This document shows positions 54,001 to 62,565 of a DNA stretch of 64,000 nt, piece after piece. Within the stretch, counting starts at the first letter, position 1. Each line of letters starts with the position of its first letter. The position numbers and the translations under genes are program-made. The notes below the pieces were generated by a model. That model ran no database searches. It was not told where the DNA came from and saw only the letters and a program-made list of their open reading frames with translations. The stretch is from LMUY01 sp965276785 (GTDB lineage: Bacteria > Pseudomonadota > Alphaproteobacteria > Acetobacterales > Acetobacteraceae), in contig OZ255629.1 in assembly GCA_965276785.1 (NCBI GenBank), positions 4,154,001 through 4,218,000 on the forward strand. The letters run 5' to 3'.

Positions 54001-54921
54001 TTACAACAAGCGTTCTGGCCGCAGCATGCCTTCCGAGAGGCGGCAGAGGCCGAGAACGCGCGGCCCCGCCATGGCGCAAGCCAACCCGCCATTGGGGTCG
54101 GCTGCCCGTGGAATGCGACCCATCAGGTCCACCAGGCTGATCGCCTGGCCGCGTGACAGGAAGAAGGCCTCCGCTTCGGTCAAGGCCAGCGCCGGGATGT
54201 CGGCCAGCGCGGTCGCGACCGGAAGCAGCAGGTCCGGGGAAGCTGGGCTGCTATCCTCCGACGACAGGCATTTGTCCAGCGAAATCGCTTGCGCCTCGGT
54301 GAACGGCCCGACGCGCAGCCGGCGCAGGGCCACCACATGCCCCACCGTGCCGCAAGCCAGCGCCAAGTCCCGCGCCAGCGAGCGCATATACACGCCTTTG
54401 CCCGATTGCACCGCGAACAGCGCGGTGTCCGGGTTGGGACGGCCGATCAGGTCGAACCGGTCCACCCGCGCGGCCCGGGGTTCGAGCACCGGGGCGCGGC
54501 CTTCGCGCGCCATGTCGTAGGCGCGCTCGCCGGCCACCTTGATGGCGGAGTAGGCGGGTGGGACTTGCAGGATGTCGCCGAGAAAGCCGGGCAGGGCGGC
54601 CTCGATCGCGGCGTCGGCTGGGCGGGCGGCGGATGTGGCGGTGACGGCGCCATCCGCGTCATCGGTGTCGCGGGCTTCGCCGAAGGTGAGGGTGAAATGG
54701 TAGAGCTTGGTGCCGTCCATCACGTAAGGCACCGTCTTGGTGGCGGCGCCGAACGCGATGGGCAGCACGCCGGTGGCGAGCGGGTCCAGCGTGCCGCCAT
54801 GCCCGGCCTTCTGCGCGTTGAAACCGCGGCGGACGCGATTGACCACGTCGGTGCTGGTCAGGCCAGGGGGTTTGTCGATGATCAGCCACCCGTTGAGCGG
54901 GCGGCCGCGAGGGCGGCGCAT
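54001..54921 (-). CDS. truB: tRNA pseudouridine(55) synthase TruB
   Basis: 306 residues from the ATG at 54921. The catalytic Asp sits in GHGGTLDPLATGVLPIAFG. LNGWLIIDKPPGLTSTDVVN, PPAYSAIKVAGERAYDMARE and GVYMRSLARDLA confirm the family. It makes the universal T-loop pseudouridine. The PIN toxin gene ends ten bases upstream, so truB may depend partly on transcription passing through the inserted cassette. Confidence 0.95.
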   Translation of the reverse strand: MRRPRGRPLNGWLIIDKPPGLTSTDVVNRVRRGFNAQKAGHGGTLDPLATGVLPIAFGAATKTVPYVMDGTKLYHFTLTFGEARDTDDADGAVTATSAARPADAAIEAALPGFLGDILQVPPAYSAIKVAGERAYDMAREGRAPVLEPRAARVDRFDLIGRPNPDTALFAVQSGKGVYMRSLARDLALACGTVGHVVALRRLRVGPFTEAQAISLDKCLSSEDSSPASPDLLLPVATALADIPALALTEAEAFFLSRGQAISLVDLMGRIPRAADPNGGLACAMAGPRVLGLCRLSEGMLRPERLL

Positions 54922-54931
54922 GAATAAGGGC

Positions 54932-55354
54932 CTAACGCAAAATGGGGAGGTTGACTCCAACCTCGGCGAGGTAGGTGGCCGGCAGCATAATTCGCACGCC
55001 GCGCCAGGGATCCAGCACGAGCAGGTCATCGTCGCTGCTGACGATCGTCGTCGCTCTGGCCGCAAGGGCCAGCTCAAGGTATTTGTTGTCTTTCGGGTCG
55101 CGGCAGACGGTCACGCGCTCGGTTGGGTCAAAAAAGGCGCCTGACGTGTCGAGAAGTGCTAGTACTTCATCACGTAGGATGGAACTGAGAAAACGCTGCA
55201 GGCGCGGCCGGCTGAATACGTCGAGCAGCTCCGCCATCATTGGATCCGACACGGCAACGCGGCTTGCGGCAAAGGCGTAGCGCACCGCCCGATCGGGAAT
55301 GCTCCCGCGAACCATGGCCGCACTGACAAGCACCGACGCATCAAACACGATCAC
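54932..55354 (-). CDS. PIN-domain putative toxin
   Basis: 140 residues from a GTG at 55354. The PIN pattern is clear: MIVFDASVLVSAA (first Asp), AELLDVFSRPRLQRFL (Glu), CRDPKDNKYLELALAARA (Asp pair) and TTIVSSDDDLLVLDP (last acidic group). It is the COG1569-type PIN toxin family, expected to be an RNase. Its start overlaps the antitoxin stop by four bases (GTGA). The pair lies between rbfA and truB on the operon strand. Confidence 0.85.
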   Translation of the reverse strand: MIVFDASVLVSAAMVRGSIPDRAVRYAFAASRVAVSDPMMAELLDVFSRPRLQRFLSSILRDEVLALLDTSGAFFDPTERVTVCRDPKDNKYLELALAARATTIVSSDDDLLVLDPWRGVRIMLPATYLAEVGVNLPILR

Positions 55355-55602
55355 GCTGGGGCCGGCGGGTCCCGGCGTTCTGCGTTGTAAGCTTCGAGTT
55401 CCGCTTGCAGGATTTCGTCCGTCAGGCCGCGGCGCCGCGCTTCATCGGACAGGGCATTCATCGCGGCAAACAGCGCCTCGACACCCACCGGCCGAAGCGT
55501 GCGCCGGATAAGCCGTTCCAGCCGGGCGCGTGTGGCCGGATCGTCCAGTGCGGCGGCGGTTTCGAGGTCGACTTCGAAGGTGACAGAGACGGTATCGGGC
55601 AA
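55351..55602 (-). CDS. Putative antitoxin of the PIN pair
   Basis: 83 residues from a TTG at 55602, with AGGAG eight bases upstream (longer readings start in unrelated sequence). It has a beta-strand head (DTVSVTFEVDLETAAALDD) and a helical, Arg/Glu-rich body (RARLERLIRRTLRPVG, then LTDEILQAELEAYNAERRD) likely to clamp the toxin. No known DNA-binding fold is certain. Coupling to the PIN gene by a four-base overlap supports the role. Confidence 0.75.
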   Translation of the reverse strand: MPDTVSVTFEVDLETAAALDDPATRARLERLIRRTLRPVGVEALFAAMNALSDEARRRGLTDEILQAELEAYNAERRDPPAPA

Positions 55603-55720
55603 GGCCGGGCTCCTGGGAACGAGCCAACCGGGGCTGGGTTGGGACACAGCGACGTTAGCGGACACTACCACATAGTGATTGTAGGTCGCTGGGCATTCTG
55701 GCCATGCGAGTCCTGCACGG

Positions 55721-56113
55721 CTACGGGCGAGAGTTTTTCAGAAAACCCGCGATGTTCTCCACGACGCCTACGGCCAATGGCAGGTCGGGGTCGGCGTAGG
55801 TCGCGACGTTAGCACTCCGCGCGGCGCGTTTGTCGATACGAACGGTCGCGATCCCCGCGGCGGCAAGCTCTTGCGCCAGGAGCTTGAGGGTCGCTGCCTT
55901 CAAGCCTTGGGGACTGTTGCCGTCTCGGTCGACCGGGCCTGACCCCGGTATCATCAGCACGATGGGCGCACCAGGGTGTGGCGATAGCATCACGCCCTGC
56001 AACGGTCCTGATGGTCCGGGCGCCTGTAGTTCGGGCTTGATCGCGGCAGCGAAAGCTATCAGCGGTAAGCTTGCGAAAAGGAGGGCAGTGAAACCACGTA
56101 AGGCCATCCTCAC
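55721..56113 (-). pseudogene. Alpha/beta hydrolase with in-frame internal deletion
   Basis: 130 residues against roughly 300 for the family. Residues 1-96 match the N-terminus of secreted alpha/beta hydrolases: a signal peptide (ALLFASLPLIAFAAA), PIVLMIPGSGPVDRDGNSPQ and AAGIATVRIDKR. The remaining 34 residues (ANVATYADPDLPLAVGVVEN, then IAGFLK) resemble the extreme C-terminus of the same family. The middle, with the nucleophile elbow, is absent. The simplest reading is one in-frame deletion of about 170 codons with no frameshift. It cannot be catalytic. Confidence 0.6.
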
Positions 56114-56126
56114 CGTGTCCGCCGGG

Positions 56127-56315
56127 TTAGTCGGGCGGGTCCGTCAGGTCGAAGCGGCGTTCGGCGCGGTCCAAGCGGATGTCGATACGGTCGAGTCGCC
56201 GATTGATGCCGGCGAGCCCTTCCTCGACCGATGTCATGCATACCTTCAGATCCTGTATATCATGCCCGAGCCGGTCGATTTTGTCATCAAGGCGGCGCAG
56301 ATAGACCAGGAGCAA
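56127..56315 (-). CDS. Small coiled-coil protein with uncertain start
   Basis: 62 residues if the TTG at 56315 is used: LLLVYLRRLDDKIDRLGHDI, then GINRRLDRIDIRLDRAERRF. Heptad-like L/I spacing marks a coiled coil. Similar short proteins begin with S-D-Q-P-(D/E)-N before the L-V-Y-L-R-R segment. Here those residues are encoded too, but an ATA codon stands where ATG would be expected. The start codon may have mutated, making this a near-dead gene, or an unusual start is used. Confidence 0.5.
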   Translation of the reverse strand: MLLVYLRRLDDKIDRLGHDIQDLKVCMTSVEEGLAGINRRLDRIDIRLDRAERRFDLTDPPD

Positions 56316-56377
56316 ATTGTCCGGTTGATCGCTTATGCCTCCAAAACCCTCTTCACTCTGCCACAGGCAGCACTCGG

Positions 56378-56590
56378 CTAATGAGCCACCGTCGATGTTT
56401 GCGTGAAGTAGCCGCCGCCGCCGAACAGCAGGTAGAGCACCACCAGCAACACCACGAGGCCGATGATGCCTCCGCCCCAGCCGCCACCGGGCGAACCCGA
56501 GTAACCGCCATAATAGCCGCGGCGATAGCCGGTATGGCCGAAGCCGCCGAGCGCCACGATGACCAGTACGATCAGGAGAATTGTAATCAT
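56378..56590 (-). CDS. Small Gly-rich two-helix membrane protein
   Basis: 70 residues: a first membrane helix (MITILLIVLVIVALGGFG), a Gly/Tyr-rich loop (YRRGYYGGYSGSPGGGWGGG), and a second helix (IIGLVVLLVVLYLLFGGGG). Such short proteins, related in style to DUF3309, are common in alphaproteobacteria; function unknown. It lies just downstream of rbfA on the operon strand. Confidence 0.7.
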   Translation of the reverse strand: MITILLIVLVIVALGGFGHTGYRRGYYGGYSGSPGGGWGGGIIGLVVLLVVLYLLFGGGGYFTQTSTVAH

Positions 56591-56643
56591 TTAGGAGCAT
56601 CCTCTGCCGAGTTGCCGCGAAGGTTCGCCGCCGCCATTACCTC

Positions 56644-57057
56644 TTAGCCACCTTCCAAATCCCGTGCCACCTCGGGCGCCTTCAGCAACGTGTCCACCTT
56701 CATCGCGTATTCCAACGCGGCGTCCGGCTGGAAGCTGAGTTGGGGCGCCACACGAAGCCGCATTTGGTGGGCCAACTCGCCGCGGAGGAACGGCGCCGCC
56801 CGCCGCAAAGCGGGCAGCAAAGAGCCGATGTCCGCCTGTCCCAGCCGCGACACGAAGGCGGTGGCGTTCTTTAGGTCGGGGCTCACCCGCACCTCGGCCA
56901 CTGTCACGTGCTCACCGGCCAAGGCCGGGTCACGGAAGTCGCCGCGGGCGAACACGGCGGCCAGCAGGTGGCGGATTTCCTCCCCCACCCGCAACTGGCG
57001 CTGGCTAGGCTCCCGGCCGGCGCGGCTGCGCCTAACCCCCCCTTTAGCCTGGGACAT
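56644..57057 (-). CDS. rbfA: 30S ribosome-binding factor RbfA
   Basis: 137 residues from the ATG at 57057, overlapping the infB 3' end by 14 bases. RbfA features: RQLRVGEEIRHLLAAVFARG, VTVAEVRVSPDLKNATAFVS, RGELAHQMRLRVAPQLSFQP and a KH-like fold. It matures the 16S 5' end during cold-sensitive assembly. truB normally follows directly; here 1.7 kb of small genes and relics intervenes. Confidence 0.95.
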   Translation of the reverse strand: MSQAKGGVRRSRAGREPSQRQLRVGEEIRHLLAAVFARGDFRDPALAGEHVTVAEVRVSPDLKNATAFVSRLGQADIGSLLPALRRAAPFLRGELAHQMRLRVAPQLSFQPDAALEYAMKVDTLLKAPEVARDLEGG

Positions 57058-59671
57058 ACTCCACCTCGAAGCACTCCACCTGATCGCCCTCACGCAGATC
57101 GTTGTAACCGGCGAAGGACAAGCCGCATTCGTAGCCGCGCGCCACCTCGCGAACATCGTCCTTGAAGCGCTTGAGCTGGCTCAGATCGCCGCTGTGGATC
57201 ACCACGCCCTCGCGCAACAGCCGCACGCCGCAGCCCCGTTTCACCAGGCCCTCGGTGATCATGCAGCCAGCCACCTTGCCCACCTTGGTGATATCGAACA
57301 CCCGGCGGATTTCGGCGTAGCCCAGGAACTTCTCGCGCGCCTTGGGCGCCACCTTGCCGCGCACCAGCTTCTCAATGTCGTCCGCCACCTCGTAGATGAT
57401 GGAGTAGTAGCGGATATCCACACCCTCGCGCGCGGCCAGGTCGCGCGCCTGGCTGGTGGCGCGCACGTTGAACGCCACGATCATCGCGTTGGAGGCCTTG
57501 GCGAGTTGTACGTCGCTTTCGGTGATCTGTCCCACCGAGGACAGGAGTACCCGCACCCGCACCTCCTCATGCGCGAGCTTGAGCACGGTGACGTTAATCG
57601 CCTCGGCGCTGCCCTGCACGTCAGCCTTGACGACGACCGCCACCTCCTTTTGGTCGCCGGCCTGGATGCGGGCAAGCATCTCATCCAGCGTGCCCCGCGC
57701 GGCGGTTTGCGCGCCGGCGGCGGTGTCGCGCAGCTTGCGCTGGCGGAACTCGCTGATCTCGCGGGCGCGGCCCTCGTTCTCCACCACCACAAATGGCTCA
57801 CCGGCGCGCGGCACGCCGGAGAGGCCCTGCACCTCCACCGGCATCGCCGGAGGCGCCTCCTTCAGCGCGCGGCCACGGTCGTCGGTCATGGCGCGGATGC
57901 GGCCCCACTCGGCGCCGGCCACCATGATGTCACCGGGCTTGAGCGTGCCCTTCTGCACCAGCACGGTCGCCACCGGACCGCGGCCGCGGTCGAGCCGGCT
58001 CTCCACCACGGCACCCTCGGCGGCGCGCTTCGGGTTGGCCTTCAGGTCCAGCAGTTCGGCCTGCAGCAGGATAGCCTCTTCCAGCCGGTCGAGCCCGGTG
58101 CGCTTGATCGCGCTTACCTCCACGTCCTGCGTCTCGCCGCTCATCTCCTCCACCACGATCTCGTGACTGAGCAGTTCCTGGCGCACGCGGCCAGGATTGG
58201 CGTCCGGCCGGTCCATTTTGTTGATGGCAACTACGATCGGCGCGCCCGACGCCTTGGCGTGTTTGATCGCCTCGATGGTCTGCGGCATCACGCCGTCGTC
58301 GGCGGCCACCACCAGCACCACGATGTCCGTCACCGAGGCGCCGCGGGAGCGCATGGCGGTGAACGCCTCATGGCCCGGCGTGTCGATGAAGGTGAGCCGG
58401 TTGCCGGACGGCATCTGCACCTGGTAGGCGCCGATATGCTGGGTGATGCCGCCCGCCTCGCCGCGCGCGACGTCGGTTGAGCGCAGCGCGTCCAGCAGGC
58501 TGGTCTTGCCATGGTCGACATGGCCCATCACCGTCACCACAGGGGGGCGCGGCTCGAGGTCGGTGTCCTCGTCCAGCGAACCCTCGATGCCCAATTCGAC
58601 ATCGCTCTCCGACACGCGTCGGGCGCGGTGACCGAACTCCTGCACCACCAACTCGGCCGTGTCGGCGTCCAGCGATTGGGTGATGGTCGCCATCACCCCC
58701 ATCCTCATCAGCGCTTTGATCACGTCCGGCGTGCGGGCGGCCATGCGGGCGGCGAGTTCCTGCACCGTGATGGTATCGGGCAGCACCACGTCGCGCGTCA
58801 CCTTCAGGCCGTCGGAGCGCAACAGCTCGAGTTCCTGCTGGCGGCGCTCGCGGTCGCGCTGGCGGCGGACGCTGGCGAGCGAGCGGGTCTTTTCGTCCTC
58901 GCCCTCGATTGCGGCCTGCACGTCGATGCGGCCATCGCGGCGGCCCGCGCCGCCCTTCTTGGCGATGGCAGCCACCGCGCCCTTGCGGGCCGGCAACGGC
59001 ATGCCGAGCCGGCGACGTGGGGCTTCGTCCTCTTCGCCGCCTGGCCGGGTGGGCTTGAGCCGCAGCGTCTCGCTGGGCGTCGCGGGAGTGGCTGCCGGAA
59101 CTGGCGCGGCCTGAGGTCCACGCGCAACGGGCTCCGCCATCGGCGGCGCCGCCGCGGGCGAAGCGCTCGCCGCTTGCTGCTCTGCAGCTGCGTCGATCTC
59201 ACGCTGACGCGCCTCGGTCTCGGCTTGGTCGCGGGCAGCCTGTTCCGCGGCGCGCGCGGCCTCTTCTTCGCGGCGGCGCGCCTCCTCGGCGGCGGAGAGG
59301 ATGGAGATCTTCTCCTGCTCGCGGCGCTCCAGCTCCCGCTTGGCTTGCTCGCGCTTCTGCTCCTCCAGCACGCGCTGGCGATTGGCCAGTTCGCTCGCGG
59401 TCAGCGCCCGGCCTGCTCCTGGCCCACGCGCTGGCGGTGCAGCGGGGCGAGGCGCACCTGGCGCTACCGGCGCTGGGGCCGGTGCGGCGGCGGCAGGGGC
59501 TGCGAAGGGCTGGCGCTTCTTACGCACCTCAACCTGGACTTCCTTGGACCGGCCATGGCTGAAGCTCTGCCGCACCGACCCGGCATCTACCGTGCGGCCC
59601 AGTTCCAGACGTCCCGCCGGGCGCAGCGAAAGCCGCCCCTTGGCTGCGTCCTGATCGTTGTTTTCACTCAT
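57044..59671 (-). CDS. infB: Translation initiation factor IF-2
   Basis: 875 residues from the ATG at 59671, which overlaps the preceding gene by four bases (ATGA). A long Ala/Glu/Arg-rich N-terminal region (coiled coil, residues ~95-190) leads to the IF2-N segment (VLPDTITVQELAARMAARTP). The GTPase domain follows with GHVDHGKTSLLDALR, DTPGHEAF and NKMDRPDANP, then the C-terminal barrel domains. It places fMet-tRNA on the 30S subunit. Confidence 0.97.
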   Translation of the reverse strand: MSENNDQDAAKGRLSLRPAGRLELGRTVDAGSVRQSFSHGRSKEVQVEVRKKRQPFAAPAAAAPAPAPVAPGAPRPAAPPARGPGAGRALTASELANRQRVLEEQKREQAKRELERREQEKISILSAAEEARRREEEAARAAEQAARDQAETEARQREIDAAAEQQAASASPAAAPPMAEPVARGPQAAPVPAATPATPSETLRLKPTRPGGEEDEAPRRRLGMPLPARKGAVAAIAKKGGAGRRDGRIDVQAAIEGEDEKTRSLASVRRQRDRERRQQELELLRSDGLKVTRDVVLPDTITVQELAARMAARTPDVIKALMRMGVMATITQSLDADTAELVVQEFGHRARRVSESDVELGIEGSLDEDTDLEPRPPVVTVMGHVDHGKTSLLDALRSTDVARGEAGGITQHIGAYQVQMPSGNRLTFIDTPGHEAFTAMRSRGASVTDIVVLVVAADDGVMPQTIEAIKHAKASGAPIVVAINKMDRPDANPGRVRQELLSHEIVVEEMSGETQDVEVSAIKRTGLDRLEEAILLQAELLDLKANPKRAAEGAVVESRLDRGRGPVATVLVQKGTLKPGDIMVAGAEWGRIRAMTDDRGRALKEAPPAMPVEVQGLSGVPRAGEPFVVVENEGRAREISEFRQRKLRDTAAGAQTAARGTLDEMLARIQAGDQKEVAVVVKADVQGSAEAINVTVLKLAHEEVRVRVLLSSVGQITESDVQLAKASNAMIVAFNVRATSQARDLAAREGVDIRYYSIIYEVADDIEKLVRGKVAPKAREKFLGYAEIRRVFDITKVGKVAGCMITEGLVKRGCGVRLLREGVVIHSGDLSQLKRFKDDVREVARGYECGLSFAGYNDLREGDQVECFEVEYVPG

Positions 59672-60372
59672 CGCTCTGTCCGATCGCTCATCGCAGCGCC
59701 TGCGCGGCGCCGCTTGTCTTGGTCCTCTTGCGCCACCGGGCCGCCGCACAGGCCAGCTAGGCGGGCGCTTTCCGTCTCTAGCCGCTCGGCCAACCGGCCA
59801 GGCAGCACCGCCACATGCACAACATGGTCACGGCCGAATGCGGTGGCCAGGCGCGCGGCGGACAAAGGCCGCACCACGCTCAGCCCCTGTGCTCCGGACA
59901 ATAGCCGGCGGGCTTCGTCAGCGCTGCCATCGCTCGCCTGCATGATCAACCCGGCTGTCCCCCGCACCACAGTTTCGCGCGCTTTCTCGAAGCCGGCGAC
60001 CGCCTGCCCGGCGCGGCGGGCGAGCCCCAGAAGATCGATCACCCGCCGGGTCAGCTCTTCCCGGAGCAGACCTAGCAAGTCTGGCGGGAGGGTTACGGGG
60101 CCACGTGCCGCACGGGCAAACACGCCCTTCTTGGCCGCGGCTTCTATCACATCGGCCCGCGGGCTCAACCACATTCCCCGTCCCGGCAGCTTTGCGCGCA
60201 GGTCGGGGACGACCATGCGGCCGGGGCCAAGCACGAACCGTAGCATGCGGTCTCGCTCCCCCTGCTCACGGGTGACGAGGCAGCGGCGCAGTGGGCCGCG
60301 CTCGTCCTCCTCTTGCAGCAGCGCCGGATCAGCCGTGCTCCGCCTCCTGTGCCGCGAGCGCTTCGCCTTCAA
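59668..60372 (-). CDS. YlxR (DUF448) / L7Ae-like RNA-binding protein
   Basis: 234 residues if the TTG at 60372 is used. The YlxR part has GPLRRCLVTREQGERDRMLR and PDLRAKLPGRGMWLSPRADV. The second half is L7Ae-like (LLGLARRAGQAVAGFEKARE). An ACG at 60334-60336 has AGGAGG six bases upstream and gives a natural-looking N-terminus (ADPALLQEEDERGPLRR), so the real start may be non-canonical. It overlaps the nusA 3' end and is coupled to infB, as in most alphaproteobacteria. Confidence 0.88.
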   Translation of the reverse strand: MKAKRSRHRRRSTADPALLQEEDERGPLRRCLVTREQGERDRMLRFVLGPGRMVVPDLRAKLPGRGMWLSPRADVIEAAAKKGVFARAARGPVTLPPDLLGLLREELTRRVIDLLGLARRAGQAVAGFEKARETVVRGTAGLIMQASDGSADEARRLLSGAQGLSVVRPLSAARLATAFGRDHVVHVAVLPGRLAERLETESARLAGLCGGPVAQEDQDKRRRAGAAMSDRTER

Positions 60373-61861
60373 ACCAATGCGCGCGGGCGGACATGATGAT
60401 GGCGTTGGCGGCTTCCTCATCCATTGCGTCGGCCCCCACGATCTCCACCAATTCGTCGCCGGCGAGGTCGGCCAAGTCGTCCAGTGTCTTCACGCCTTTC
60501 TCGCCAAGCTGCACCAGCATCGCCAACGACAGACCCTCCACCGCCGCGATGTCCTCGCTCACGCCCAAGGCGCGCCGCTTTTCGTCTAGCTCGACGTCCC
60601 GCCGCTGCAAGAACATGTCCGCGCGGCTGATTAGCTCGGCGGCCACGTTCTCGTCGAAGCCCTCGATATCGGCCAACTCGTCCTGCGGGGTGAAGGCGAG
60701 CTCCTCGATCGAGGTGAAGCCTTCCGTCACCAGCAGCCCGGCGATCATGTCGTCCACGTCCAACGCATCGACGAAGATGCTGGTGCGGCGGCGATACTCC
60801 TCCTGCCGGCGCTCGCTCTCCTCCGCCTCGGTGAGGATGTCGATATCCCAGCGAGTGAGTTGGCTCGCCAGGCGCACGTTCTGGCCGCGGCGGCCGATGG
60901 CGAGCGACAACTGCTCGTCCGGCACCACCACCTCGACGCGCCCGGCCTCCTCGTCCATCACCACCTTGGTTACCTCGGCGGGAGCCAGGGCGTTCACCAC
61001 GAAGGTGGGGGCTTGGGACGACCAGGGAATGATGTCGATCTTCTCGCCTTGCAGTTCCTGCACCACCGCCTGCACCCGGCTGCCGCGCATGCCGACGCAG
61101 GCGCCTACCGGGTCGATGGAGGAGTCACGGCTGATGACCGCCATCTTGGCCCGGCTGCCCGGGTCTCGGCTGACCGCCTTGATCTCGATAATGCCGTCGT
61201 AGATTTCCGGCACTTCCTGGGCGAACAGCTTGGCCAGGAAGGCGGGATGGGTGCGGGAGAGGAAAATCTGCGGCCCGCGCGGCTCTTCCCGCACGTCGTA
61301 GATATAGGCGCGCACCCGGTCGCCGTTGCGGAAGCTCTCGCGCGGGATCAGTTCGTCGCGCCGCAGCAGCGCCTCGGCCCGGCCTAGCTCCACCATCAGG
61401 TTGCCGTATTCGGTGCGCTTGACCAGGCCGTTGACGATCTCGCCGATGCGGTCCTTGAACTCGTCATATTGCTTCTTGCGCTCGTATTCGCGCACCCGCT
61501 GCACGATCACCTGCTTGGCGGTCTGGGCTGCGATGCGGCCGAAATCAATCGGCGGCAGCGGGTCCACCAGGTGGCCGCCGACCACGATGTCGGGTTGGAA
61601 CTTGCGGGCGATGTGGACCGGGATTTGCGTCTCCTCGTTCTCCACCACCTCCACTGCCTCGGTCCAGCGCGACAGCCGGACGTCGCCGGTCTTGCGGTCG
61701 ATGGTGGCGCGGATGTCCTTTTCGGAGCCGTATTTGGCGCGGCCGGCCTTCTGGATGGCCTGCTCCATCGCCTCGATCACCTCCTCGCGCTCGATCGACT
61801 TCTCCCGCGCGACGGCGTCGGCGACCAGTAGCAGTTCGGGGCGGGAGACGGCGGTATCCAT
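60329..61861 (-). CDS. nusA: Transcription termination/antitermination factor NusA
   Basis: 510 residues. The N-terminal RNA-polymerase-binding domain (ELLLVADAVAREKSIEREEV), S1 domain, two KH domains (SSIDPVGACVGMRGSRVQAV and DEEAGRVEVVVPDEQLSLAI) and two C-terminal helical repeats (LVTEGFTSIEELAFTPQDEL; LAMLVQLGEKGVKTLDDLAD) are in order. It controls pausing, termination and antitermination. Confidence 0.97.
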   Translation of the reverse strand: MDTAVSRPELLLVADAVAREKSIEREEVIEAMEQAIQKAGRAKYGSEKDIRATIDRKTGDVRLSRWTEAVEVVENEETQIPVHIARKFQPDIVVGGHLVDPLPPIDFGRIAAQTAKQVIVQRVREYERKKQYDEFKDRIGEIVNGLVKRTEYGNLMVELGRAEALLRRDELIPRESFRNGDRVRAYIYDVREEPRGPQIFLSRTHPAFLAKLFAQEVPEIYDGIIEIKAVSRDPGSRAKMAVISRDSSIDPVGACVGMRGSRVQAVVQELQGEKIDIIPWSSQAPTFVVNALAPAEVTKVVMDEEAGRVEVVVPDEQLSLAIGRRGQNVRLASQLTRWDIDILTEAEESERRQEEYRRRTSIFVDALDVDDMIAGLLVTEGFTSIEELAFTPQDELADIEGFDENVAAELISRADMFLQRRDVELDEKRRALGVSEDIAAVEGLSLAMLVQLGEKGVKTLDDLADLAGDELVEIVGADAMDEEAANAIIMSARAHWFEGEALAAQEAEHG

Positions 61862-61875
61862 GATCGTTTAGTCCC

Positions 61876-62424
61876 TCAGTTGGTCTGCCCAGGGCCCTGG
61901 TCGGTTGGCCGGGATTGCGCCGTGGCGGCGATCAGAGCGTCGGTAAGAACGAGCTTAGCACGCCGCAGGTCCGATAGCGGTAGCGCCACCTCGCTGCCGT
62001 CGTCCAGTCGCAGGCGGGCCTGGGCGTCGTCGGCGCCCAGCACGATGCCGCTGAAACGCTTGCGGCCTTCAATCGGCATGACGAGTTCGGCGCGCGCCAC
62101 ATGGCCGGCGAAGCGGTTCCAGTCCTTCGCCCGGGTAAGCGGGCGATCGATACCGGCGCTGCTGATCTCAAGCGTCCACGCGGTCTTGATCAGGTCGGCG
62201 ACGTCCAGAGTGGTGCTCACCACATCGTTGATGCGCTCGCAATCCTCGATGGTGATCAGCGAGCCGTCTGCCCGGTCCGCCATGACCTGCACGGTGGGCC
62301 GTTCGCGCCCGAGCACGGCAACGCGGACGATCTCGTATCCCATGAATGCCAGCGTGTCCGCGATCTCGGCGGTGATGCGGGCTTCAAGGCTGGTATGGGG
62401 GGAGATTTCGTCGTCGGGGTCCAC
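61876..62424 (-). CDS. rimP: Ribosome maturation factor RimP
   Basis: 182 residues: LEARITAEIADTLAFMGYEI, RPTVQVMADRADGSLITIED, WTLEISSAGIDRPLTRAKDW and the C-terminal SH3-like barrel. It assists 30S maturation. It is the first gene of the operon; the promoter should lie in 62425-62565, downstream of the terminator-like hairpin there. Confidence 0.95.
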   Translation of the reverse strand: MDPDDEISPHTSLEARITAEIADTLAFMGYEIVRVAVLGRERPTVQVMADRADGSLITIEDCERINDVVSTTLDVADLIKTAWTLEISSAGIDRPLTRAKDWNRFAGHVARAELVMPIEGRKRFSGIVLGADDAQARLRLDDGSEVALPLSDLRRAKLVLTDALIAATAQSRPTDQGPGQTN

Positions 62425-62453
62425 GATCGTCCTTCAGCAGCGGCCGGAAACGC

Positions 62454-62479
62454 AAAAGGGCGGCCGGTTAGGGCCACCC
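62454..62479 (-). terminator. Intrinsic terminator between the HpaB-type gene and rimP
   Basis: On the minus strand GGGTGGCC, loop CTAACC and GGCCGCCC form an eight-base-pair stem (one G-T pair) followed by TTTTGCGTTT. It lies about 90 bases after the HpaB-type stop and 30 before rimP, insulating the essential operon from upstream transcription. Confidence 0.75.
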
Positions 62480-62565
62480 TCCAGATCGGCTCGGAAGATG
62501 TCAGCGACCGTGAAATAGCTTCCCGGGCAGGGGTTTGCAAGCCTGAGGCTGCAAGCCTGGGGACG

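Noticed and set aside
56690..58480. 596-codon open frame antisense to rbfA and infB
   Set aside because: Low-complexity His/Arg content and no start signal; the opposite strand carries essential conserved genes.
58511..60589. 692-codon open frame antisense to infB and the ylxR gene
   Set aside because: Arg/Pro/Ala-rich with no domain content; a by-product of GC-rich codon bias opposite well-identified genes.
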